From assembly GCA_029932895.1 (NCBI GenBank), contig JAOZPF010000198.1:1-5669 (forward strand): DNA of 5,669 nucleotides, read 5' to 3'. The notes beneath the pieces were generated by a model that had not been told where the DNA came from, searched no databases, and worked only from the letters and a program-made list of their open reading frames with translations. The stretch comes from Anaerolineae bacterium (lineage in GTDB: Bacteria > Chloroflexota > Anaerolineae > B4-G1 > DUEL01). Positions within the stretch are counted from its first letter, which is position 1, and the number at the start of each line of letters is the position of its first letter. Made by a program: the position numbers and the translations under genes. Shown piece after piece: positions 1-5,669 of the stretch.

Positions 1-2433
1 GTTCGAGTGCCGATACGGGGTCTCTCCGATATGGCGCTGAGCGTGATTGATATCTGGCCGGAGGGAACGGAACGGACGACCCTGTTCGTCCACGGCTATG
101 CGGGCTGCGCCGAGACGTGGGAGTATCAAATCAACTACTTTGCCCGGGACTGGCGGGTGGTCGCGCCAGACCTGCGGGGGCACGGTCAGAGTGACGCTCC
201 TTTTACCGCATATACGATGGATGAGCTGGTCGAGGATATCGACGCGGTCGCCGATGAGTTGCAACTTCCAGAGCGGTTTGTCCTGGCTGGTCACTCCTTC
301 GGTGGTTCCATCTGCGTGGAGTATGCCAACGCCCACCCGGAGCGGCTGTCCAGACTGATTCTGATCTCGACGGCGGGCGAGTATCCCCTGCCCCGTGCTG
401 CCTCCTGGCTCTCTCGCGTGCCCGCTGCGGCCTTCCGACCGTGGTGGAAGTACCGTCCCCGCTGGAACGCCGAGATTCACGTGATGAAACGGATGATGCT
501 CAACAATATGCGCCGCTGGCAAGGATGGCCTCTGTTGGAAAATATCCGCACTCCCACTCTGGTCATCACTGGCGAGCGGGACCGCTATTTCCCGCGGCGG
601 GTCTTTGAAGGGGTTGGTGAGATGGTGCCCGGCGCGCAGGTAATCGACGTGGGTGCTTCCAAGCACAAGGTCCAACTTGAACGCCACAAGGCGGTCAATC
701 GGGCCATTGAGCGCTTTATCTGCGATGGCGAGGACGGGCGTCATCTCTCCTGGCGCGCGCAGGCGACCCGACGTTCAGGACACCGTCCCTGGCTGACCGG
801 TTATGGGAAGCATACGCCCCTCACTGTGCCGATCCCACGCCAGCCGCTGCACCGTTTTCTGGAGATGGCAGCGGAGTGGGTGCCCAAGCGAACGGCTACT
901 GTATTTTACGGCCACGAGCTGACCTACCAGCAGCTCGACGCGCGCGTGAATCAGTTTGCTCACACCCTGCACGGACTCGGTGTGCAGCCGGGCGATCGGG
1001 TGATGGTGGTGTTGCCCAATATGCCGCAGATGATCACCGCCTATTATGCGACGCTCAAGATTGGCGGCGTGGTGGTGCTTTCCAATCCCGATGCCGACGC
1101 AGCCGAGATCATCAGACAGGTCAAAGAGACAGGCGCCAAGGTGTTGGTCACGCTGCGGGAATTTGGAGAGTTGGCGCGGGCCGTGGGGGCGGAGGTGGAC
1201 CTGACCCTGGTTTTTGCTGACCTAAGCGGCGCTGTCTCGCCGCGCACGTACCGGCAGCTAATGGCCCGCTGGGCGGCGGCGGGCCTCGGTCAGCGGGAGA
1301 AGGCCGATAGGAGTTACGGCGGTTACCTGATGCGTCGGTTGATGCTGGATGTTTCTCCAGAGCCACCGCGCGTTGAGGTAAAGAGTGACGACTTGGCAGC
1401 CATTATCTATACCAGTGGAACGACCGACGAGCCCAAGGGTGTCTGTTTGAGTCACTACAACCTGGTCGCCAACGCGGTGCAGACCCGTCACTGGATTCCC
1501 GACCTGCACTATGGTCAGGAGACGTTCCTTGCCGTCATCCCTTTCACCCACAGTTACGGTATGACCACTGCGATGAACATCCCGATCGCGATGGGCGCGA
1601 CTATCGTGCTGTTGCCTGTTTTCGAGTTGGAACAGGTACTGAACCATATCAAAACCTACAGGCCGACGATCTTTCCCGGCGTTCCCTCGATCTATATGGC
1701 GATCAACCATGCCCCAGACGTCCGTGCCTACGGCCTTTCTTCCATCAAGGCCTGCGTCAGTGGCGCGGCGCCGCTCCCCGTTGAGGTGCAGGAAGCGTTC
1801 GAAAAACTGACCCAGGGTAGTCTGGTCGAAGGGTACGGCCTCACGGAGGCCTCGCCAGTGACCCACATCAATCCCCTGGACGGCGTGGGCAAGGTTGGCT
1901 CGATCGGCATTCCTGTCCCCAACACCGATGCCAGGATCGTCGACCTGATGACGGGGGAGGAGCTGCCCCCCGGACAGATTGGCGAATTGGTCGTCAAGGG
2001 GCCGCAGGTGATGCAGGGATATTGGGGTGAGGGGGACGGCCCGAATCCAGAGTCGGCGCTGAAGGATGGCTGGCTCTATACGGGGGACGTGGCGGTGATG
2101 GACGCTGATGGCTACTTCCAGATCATCAGCCGCAAGCGGGATACGATTATGGCTGGCGAGTACAGCGTCTACCCCCGGGATGTGGAGGAGGTGCTGTACG
2201 AGAACAGCAAGGTCATGGAGGTCGCCGTCGTCGGGGTGCAGAGCGGGAAGGGGGGGCAGAAGGTCAAGGCCTTTGTGGTGCCCCGGCCAGGGGTGAATCT
2301 CTCCAAAGAAGAGTTGCTCGAGCTCTGCCGCCAGCGGCTGGAGGAGTATGCCGTGCCGTGGGAGATCGAGTTCCGAGAGAAGCTGCCCAAGTCGTTCGTG
2401 GGCAAGGTCCTGCGGCGCATGCTGGTGGAGTGA
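1..2433 (+). CDS. Alpha/beta-hydrolase fused to AMP-forming acyl-CoA ligase (5' end probably outside window)
   Basis: Two enzymes in one chain; residues are numbered from the GTG at base 7. Residues about 10-240 are an alpha/beta-hydrolase: oxyanion-hole motif HGYAG (29-33), nucleophile elbow GHSFGG with Ser97, acid Asp192 in GERD, and His220 in SKHK. The lid (about 126-175) is short. After a linker (about 241-258) comes a FadD-like ligase of about 550 residues. It shows ATP loop YTSGTTDEPKG (468-478), GYGLTE (609-614), GWLYTGD (Asp694), hinge region RKRD (709-712) and C-terminal GK with the adenylation Lys800. This family makes acyl-AMP and then acyl-CoA from a carboxylic acid, ATP and CoA; the real substrate is unknown. 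The frame is open to base 1. Possible starts at GTG 7 and ATG 31 lack a visible Shine-Dalgarno site and would cut the first beta strand, so I infer an upstream start. Position 474 is Asp instead of the usual Gly. Both active sites otherwise look intact. Cytoplasmic: no signal peptide is seen. Confidence 0.9.
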   Translation, partial: VRVPIRGLSDMALSVIDIWPEGTERTTLFVHGYAGCAETWEYQINYFARDWRVVAPDLRGHGQSDAPFTAYTMDELVEDIDAVADELQLPERFVLAGHSFGGSICVEYANAHPERLSRLILISTAGEYPLPRAASWLSRVPAAAFRPWWKYRPRWNAEIHVMKRMMLNNMRRWQGWPLLENIRTPTLVITGERDRYFPRRVFEGVGEMVPGAQVIDVGASKHKVQLERHKAVNRAIERFICDGEDGRHLSWRAQATRRSGHRPWLTGYGKHTPLTVPIPRQPLHRFLEMAAEWVPKRTATVFYGHELTYQQLDARVNQFAHTLHGLGVQPGDRVMVVLPNMPQMITAYYATLKIGGVVVLSNPDADAAEIIRQVKETGAKVLVTLREFGELARAVGAEVDLTLVFADLSGAVSPRTYRQLMARWAAAGLGQREKADRSYGGYLMRRLMLDVSPEPPRVEVKSDDLAAIIYTSGTTDEPKGVCLSHYNLVANAVQTRHWIPDLHYGQETFLAVIPFTHSYGMTTAMNIPIAMGATIVLLPVFELEQVLNHIKTYRPTIFPGVPSIYMAINHAPDVRAYGLSSIKACVSGAAPLPVEVQEAFEKLTQGSLVEGYGLTEASPVTHINPLDGVGKVGSIGIPVPNTDARIVDLMTGEELPPGQIGELVVKGPQVMQGYWGEGDGPNPESALKDGWLYTGDVAVMDADGYFQIISRKRDTIMAGEYSVYPRDVEEVLYENSKVMEVAVVGVQSGKGGQKVKAFVVPRPGVNLSKEELLELCRQRLEEYAVPWEIEFREKLPKSFVGKVLRRMLVE

Positions 2434-2439
2434 GGGCGG

Positions 2440-2462
2440 TCTGCTGGGGCAAGCCCCTCGAC
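2440..2462. terminator. Weak GC hairpin between convergent genes
   Basis: The 36-base gap between the two convergent stop codons holds GGGG (2446-2449) and CCCC (2454-2457) around a CAAG loop. On the - strand the loop reads CTTG, a tetraloop known to be stable when closed by G-C. The stem is only 4-5 pairs and no T-run follows on either strand, so intrinsic termination is uncertain. Its position fits a shared end for both transcription units. Confidence 0.22.
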
Positions 2463-2469
2463 GTGGTTC

Positions 2470-4023
2470 CTACGGCCCGTACTCGATGATGGTCGCCCCT
2501 GTGGAAGAGACCACCGTCACTCCCCAGGGGCCGCTGCCAGGCCCCCAAGTGGTGCGGAATGGCTGTCCGGGGCCGGTTTCGGCTTGCCAGCGGGTCACCT
2601 CCCCCCCGGCCTGGCGCAGGATGATGGTCGCCTGGACTGGCTGTGTGGTCTCTACGGCTATCTCCACCCCGTCCCCTGCTGGTGTCAACCGCACCGCCCC
2701 TTCTCCGTTGGCGTATGTGTAGCCGCCCATCCCACTCACCGCGTACCAGGTCTCGGTCCAGCCCACGCTCTCTCCTGGCTCCAGCGTCGTATAGTCCCAG
2801 AAACTTGGCGTCAGCCCGCCCCAGAACTCGAAATACCGGCTTCCGTCGTCGGTCCACAGTTCGGAGCCGAGGTCGCCCAGGCAGAAGAGCTTGACCCCAC
2901 GCACCCAACTGGGGGCCGTACGCACGACTCCCTGGTCGACTCCCAGGTCGTATGCCCCGGCGAACCCTGCATCTGCTGCCTGCGGGGCAAAGACGCCCAG
3001 CCAGGATTGAAACGTGTGATAGTGGCTAAAGTCACGCCCGTTGTAGAGCGGCCAGGTCATCGCGCTGCCGGGAGCGGGGAGGGAGCTGTCGCCGGTGGAG
3101 TGGACGATGACCGCGGAGGCCGGCAGGACAAAAGTCAGATAAGGCGAGGGGGCGTTGTTGTCGGAGAGGGTGAGCATCCCGTTCACCCAAAACTGGTATG
3201 ATTGAGCCTGGTCGGTGGGATTGGTGATGTGGGGAGAGATAAGCACCCGGCTGCTTCCAGCCTGTAGCTGAACCGTCACCTCGACCGTCATCCCGGTCCG
3301 GTCGTCGGTATCCCAGACGCGGACACCGTTCCACAGCAGTTCGTACTGCCAGGGGCGGTACTCGTTGAGGCCGTGCTCCTCTGTGGGAAAAGCCCACTCC
3401 ATTCCACCGGTCGCCAGCCACCAGCCGCGGTAGCCCCAGTGGGTCGGTTTGATGACCGGGTTGGCGTAAAAGAGCTGCCGCCCGGTGGAGCGGTCGGTCC
3501 AGCGCAGTATGCGCCCGCCCAGTTCGGGCAGGATGGTTAGCTGGACGTACTCATTCTGCACAAAGACAGCCTGGTAGGTTCGGGGAGCAGGCCCGGTGAC
3601 GGCGTCAAAGTTGAGGTGGGGATAAGGATAGATGGGGTCATCGGGCGCGCTGGGGGTCAGCCCCTGTTCCCAGCTATAGGTGTTCAGAGTAATGTTCCCC
3701 TCCCAAACTGCCACTGCTGCTGGCTGCGAAGTCGGCTGCGCGGTGGGCTGGATGGTGGGAGGAATGGTGGCGGGAGGCGCGGTAGGGGCGGTGGTGGGAA
3801 GGGCGGTGGAGGCAATGGTGGGGGGGGCGGTGGGGAGGGGTGTGGTTGGGGGAGGCGTAGTGGGGGGTATGGTGGGCGGTGTGGTGGGGAGGATGGTGGG
3901 AGTAGGCGTGGATGATTCAGCGGTGGGAGATGGTGGGAGGGGGGAGAGACGACAGCCCAGGAGCAGAACGAGAGCGAGGGGAATGAGAATTGCTCTTGGC
4001 AAACGTCTTGTCAGACAGCTCAT
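2470..4023 (-). CDS. DUF5107-like lipoprotein with galactose-mutarotase-type fold
   Basis: Predicted membrane-anchored extracytoplasmic protein of 517 residues. Residues 1-24 form a lipoprotein signal: basic start with RR at 6-7, a Leu-rich core at 12-22, then lipobox LLGC with Cys24 as the lipidated residue. Residues 27-101 are a Pro/Thr-rich low-complexity linker. Residues about 150-430 match the DUF5107 pattern of the galactose-mutarotase-like superfamily: NEYVQLTILPELGGRI (157-172), NPVIKP (188-193) and GGMEWAFP followed by His217 (206-217). The last 76 residues (442-517) look like a small beta-rich domain. These folds often bind sugars, but no enzyme activity is established for DUF5107, so a carbohydrate role is only inferred. 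I chose the ATG at 4021-4023 over one at 4054-4056: it has AGGAG five bases upstream, gives a textbook signal peptide, and avoids overlapping the GNAT stop. It lies 25 bases after the GNAT gene and is probably co-transcribed with it. The domain call is from motif memory, not a search. Confidence 0.85.
   Translation of the reverse strand: MSCLTRRLPRAILIPLALVLLLGCRLSPLPPSPTAESSTPTPTILPTTPPTIPPTTPPPTTPLPTAPPTIASTALPTTAPTAPPATIPPTIQPTAQPTSQPAAVAVWEGNITLNTYSWEQGLTPSAPDDPIYPYPHLNFDAVTGPAPRTYQAVFVQNEYVQLTILPELGGRILRWTDRSTGRQLFYANPVIKPTHWGYRGWWLATGGMEWAFPTEEHGLNEYRPWQYELLWNGVRVWDTDDRTGMTVEVTVQLQAGSSRVLISPHITNPTDQAQSYQFWVNGMLTLSDNNAPSPYLTFVLPASAVIVHSTGDSSLPAPGSAMTWPLYNGRDFSHYHTFQSWLGVFAPQAADAGFAGAYDLGVDQGVVRTAPSWVRGVKLFCLGDLGSELWTDDGSRYFEFWGGLTPSFWDYTTLEPGESVGWTETWYAVSGMGGYTYANGEGAVRLTPAGDGVEIAVETTQPVQATIILRQAGGEVTRWQAETGPGQPFRTTWGPGSGPWGVTVVSSTGATIIEYGP
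3721..3945 (-). repeat. Low-complexity Pro/Thr linker coding region, G-rich on + strand
   Basis: About 225 bases encode lipoprotein residues 27-101, almost all Pro, Thr, Ala, Ser or Ile in imperfect PTxPPT-like units. The + (template) strand is packed with GGT, GGG and GGA runs, including G8 at 3820-3827, and the mRNA is correspondingly C-rich and G-poor. The units are degenerate, with no long exact tandem copy. In the protein the stretch most likely acts as a flexible spacer lifting the folded domain off the membrane. Confidence 0.85.
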
Positions 4024-4028
4024 ATTGT

Positions 4029-4038
4029 CTCCTACCTC
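4029..4038 (-). promoter_or_regulatory. Ribosome binding site of the lipoprotein gene
   Basis: Read on the - strand this is GAGGTAGGAG, with AGGAG ending five bases before the ATG at 4023. It is the strongest Shine-Dalgarno match in the window and decides the start in favour of 4023. It lies in the 25-base gap after the GNAT stop codon. Confidence 0.75.
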
Positions 4039-4048
4039 TTGGCGTCTG

Positions 4049-4678
4049 CTACGCATCCAGCCGCAGCACCATCCGCGTCCAGCCGCGATGGCCGCAGAGC
4101 CACTCTAGCAGCCGGCTTCTCCTCTCGATGGTAGCGCCAAAGCCCAGTCGTTCGTACAATCGGCGGGCGTGGTCGTTGCCCCAGACGACCTCCAGGGTGA
4201 CCGCCGGAGCGCCGGCTGCTCGGGCCTGGGCGATCCCAGTCTTCATCAGCGCCCGACCAACTTTCCGGTTTCGCCACGCCGGGTCCACCCCGATCATCTC
4301 GATGACCACATAGTCGCGTGGAGGGCGGGGATGGCCTATCTCTAGGAGCGCCAGGATCAGAACGGCGCGCAACCCCCGCAGGATTCCCAGGTGACGGCGC
4401 AGAGCCAGCCACCCCTCGGCCAAGGGGAACTCGCCAAATCCTTGTCGGCCGGGATGGAGCATCAGGAATCCAATCACCTGCCCCTCGGTCTCTGCCACCA
4501 GCGTGGCGCTGGCGAGCCGACCGTCCCCTGCCCGGTGCAGGTCAGCCAAGAGGGCCGCGTTGCGCATCGGGTCGTTCCCTAGAGCAGGGCCGAACTTGTC
4601 GGGAAAGGCCAGCCACCACAAGCGACCCAGGGCGGCAGCATCGGCCATCGTTGCGGGGCGGATGTGGATGGCGTCCAT
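4049..4678 (-). CDS. GNAT family N-acetyltransferase
   Basis: Complete protein of 209 residues, in the normal size range for a single GNAT domain. The N-terminus IRPATMADAAAL (6-17) is the usual first strand and helix. Residues 60-74 form the central strands. Motif A, which binds the acetyl-CoA pyrophosphate, is VDPAWRNRKVGRAL (131-144), with the R-x-x-G-x-A core at 138-143. Motif B is LEVVWGNDHARRLYERLGF (162-180), similar to RimI-type enzymes, where Asn168 and Tyr175 are typical conserved positions. Acetyl transfer from acetyl-CoA to an amine is therefore expected; the acceptor cannot be told from sequence. A long insert (about 75-122) between the central strands, Gly/Leu/Arg-rich with a hydrophobic stretch near 97-112, is larger than in minimal GNATs and may shape the acceptor site. 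It starts 6 bases after the purB stop and ends 25 bases before the lipoprotein start, so it is the middle gene of a likely operon. Cytoplasmic. Confidence 0.9.
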   Translation of the reverse strand: MDAIHIRPATMADAAALGRLWWLAFPDKFGPALGNDPMRNAALLADLHRAGDGRLASATLVAETEGQVIGFLMLHPGRQGFGEFPLAEGWLALRRHLGILRGLRAVLILALLEIGHPRPPRDYVVIEMIGVDPAWRNRKVGRALMKTGIAQARAAGAPAVTLEVVWGNDHARRLYERLGFGATIERRSRLLEWLCGHRGWTRMVLRLDA

Positions 4679-4684
4679 AGGCTC

Positions 4685-5669
4685 TCACACCTGCTGGCGA
4701 ATCTGCTGTGCCAGTGCGCGCGCTCGCTGGGGAGCATCGCCCACATAGCTGGCGGCATCGAGCAGGCTGCTGATCTCGGCTGTGGGCAGATAGGCACCGA
4801 GGCGGGGGTCGCCGGCCAGGAGGTCCGTCAGGGGGTTAGCCTGGCCTGCCCGTATTGCTTCCCAGGCACGCATACTATGCTCGCGGATGACCTCGTGCAT
4901 CGCTTGGCGATCCGCCCCAACCTTGACCAACTCCATCAGCAGCCGCTCTGTTCCGGCAAAGAGGCCATAGGTGGCGAGGTTACGGGCGATGCCCTCTCGG
5001 TTCAGCACCAAGCCGCGCACCAGGCGCGTGGCCCGGTGGAGCATCTCGTCAACGGTCAGGAACGCGCCGGGCAGGATCAGGCGGCGGTTGGCCGAATCGT
5101 CCAGCGTGCGCTCCAAAAGCGACCCGGCGCTGTTCTCCCAGGCTACCGCTGGCAGTGCAGCCACATAGCGGGCCAGGGAGCAGATATTCTCTGCGTTGAC
5201 CGGGTTCCGCTTGAAAGGCATGGCAGACGAGCCCACTTGCGTCTTGGCGAACGGCTCGCTCCACTCGCCGATGGCGGGGGACTGGAGCAGCCGCAGGTCG
5301 AAGGCAAAGCGGTGGAGGCTCTGGGCGATCCCCGCCAGCGTCGTCAGCACCTGCCACTCTTGCTTGCGCGGACAGACCTGAGTGGTGACCAGGTATGGCT
5401 CCAGGCCAAGCAGGTCCATAGCCCGCCGTTCCAGGTCGGCGGGAGTCCAGCCTGTTCCCGCCAGGAGTTGGGCGTAGGAGCCGGAGGTCCCTACTGCTCC
5501 CTTGAACCCCTTGCCGCGCACGGTCGTCTGTAGCCTGGTCACCGCCTCCAAGTCGGCCAGAAGGTCCTGGGCATATTGGGCCAGCCGGTAGCCGACGGTG
5601 GTCGGTTCGGCTGGTTGGATGTGGGTGTAACCTATGCAGACCAGGCTGGCTGTCTCCTCGATGCGGTCG
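4685..5669 (-). CDS. purB: Adenylosuccinate lyase, C-terminal part (start outside window)
   Basis: Member of the fumarase/aspartase superfamily. PurB releases fumarate from SAICAR and from adenylosuccinate, giving AICAR and AMP in purine synthesis; it is a cytoplasmic homotetramer. The window holds the last 327 codons, read from base 5668. Near the edge is GYTHIQPAEPTTVGYR, with the conserved TH pair at 5621-5626. It is followed by RGKGFKGAVGTSGSY, typical of PurB. The superfamily signature SSAMPFKRNP lies at 5201-5230 and carries the mobile-loop serine. The C-terminal domain includes GADRQAMHEVIREHS, as in PurB of many bacteria. A TTG at 5549-5551 is an internal Leu codon, not the start: the frame and the homology run on to the right edge. 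With a usual family length of about 430-480 residues, roughly 100-150 N-terminal residues are missing because of the window edge. The end is intact and the gene looks functional. It is the first visible gene of the - strand operon; its promoter is outside. Confidence 0.93.
   Translation of the reverse strand, partial: DRIEETASLVCIGYTHIQPAEPTTVGYRLAQYAQDLLADLEAVTRLQTTVRGKGFKGAVGTSGSYAQLLAGTGWTPADLERRAMDLLGLEPYLVTTQVCPRKQEWQVLTTLAGIAQSLHRFAFDLRLLQSPAIGEWSEPFAKTQVGSSAMPFKRNPVNAENICSLARYVAALPAVAWENSAGSLLERTLDDSANRRLILPGAFLTVDEMLHRATRLVRGLVLNREGIARNLATYGLFAGTERLLMELVKVGADRQAMHEVIREHSMRAWEAIRAGQANPLTDLLAGDPRLGAYLPTAEISSLLDAASYVGDAPQRARALAQQIRQQV
4688..4692 (-). promoter_or_regulatory. Likely ribosome binding site of the GNAT gene
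   Basis: AGGTG on the - strand lies 9 bases before the GNAT ATG, inside the last codons of purB (Gln-Val-stop). It can pair with the CACCU part of the anti-Shine-Dalgarno sequence. The overlap with the purB end suggests translational coupling of the two genes. Confidence 0.45.

Noticed and set aside
868..870. Separate ligase gene starting at the in-frame ATG at 868
   Set aside because: The ligase homology begins upstream, near residue 258, there is no clear ribosome binding site before it, and the frame from the hydrolase is unbroken.
1258..1866. 202-codon - strand open frame opposite the acyl-CoA ligase
   Set aside because: It lies under the conserved ATP-binding loop and core of the ligase; its product is His/Arg/Gly-rich with no recognisable domain.
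2584..3201. 205-codon + strand open frame opposite the lipoprotein
   Set aside because: The - strand carries the coherent DUF5107-like protein; the + frame product is compositionally odd and lacks a ribosome binding site.
4024..4056. Upstream ATG start for the lipoprotein at 4056
   Set aside because: It would overlap the GNAT stop by 8 bases and lengthen the basic N-terminus; the ATG at 4023 has a strong AGGAG at the right distance.
3616..4108. Gly/Val-rich + strand frames resembling glycine-rich repeat proteins
   Set aside because: They are the antisense of the Pro/Thr linker (Pro CCN read backwards gives Gly GGN), so the repeats are an artefact of the real gene.
4664..5533. Long + strand open frame of 289 codons opposite purB
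   Set aside because: The opposite strand has unmistakable adenylosuccinate lyase motifs; the + frame has no recognisable motif and is a high-GC shadow.
5549..5551. TTG as the start codon of purB
   Set aside because: The upstream in-frame codons encode the conserved THIQPAEPTT motif of PurB, so the gene continues beyond the right edge.

Overview
The window is GC-rich and carries four protein-coding genes with almost no spare DNA. One long gene is on the + strand (1-2433). Three genes on the - strand converge on it and read purB (partial), a GNAT acetyltransferase, then a DUF5107-type lipoprotein. The two groups end tail to tail 36 bases apart. No rRNA, tRNA, CRISPR array, insertion sequence or phage gene is visible. 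The organism cannot be fixed from the sequence. The Pro/Thr-rich linker right after a lipobox, the DUF5107-like mutarotase fold and the high GC suggest a member of the Chloroflexota (Anaerolineae-like); this is inference.

The + strand gene encodes an unusual two-enzyme polypeptide. An N-terminal alpha/beta-hydrolase with a complete Ser-Asp-His triad is joined, without an internal stop or obvious internal start, to a full-length AMP-forming acyl-CoA ligase (FadD-like). The simplest reading is that one half frees or handles an acyl group and the other activates a carboxylate through an acyl-AMP. The layout resembles the OleB-OleC fusions of olefin synthesis, but the serine nucleophile argues against that function. 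The reading frame is open to the left edge, so the true start probably lies outside the window.

The - strand genes look like an operon: purB stop to GNAT start is 6 bases, and GNAT stop to the preferred lipoprotein start is 25 bases. purB enters from the right edge and lacks its N-terminal part. Its product acts in purine synthesis. The GNAT and the lipoprotein have no evident link to purines, so the grouping may only be shared transcription.

The most notable points are the hydrolase-ligase fusion and its variant ATP-binding loop (Asp where Gly is usual), and a very G-rich stretch (C-rich in the mRNA) encoding the lipoprotein linker, with a G8 tract and a good G-quadruplex pattern. No clearly new defence or mobile system was found.
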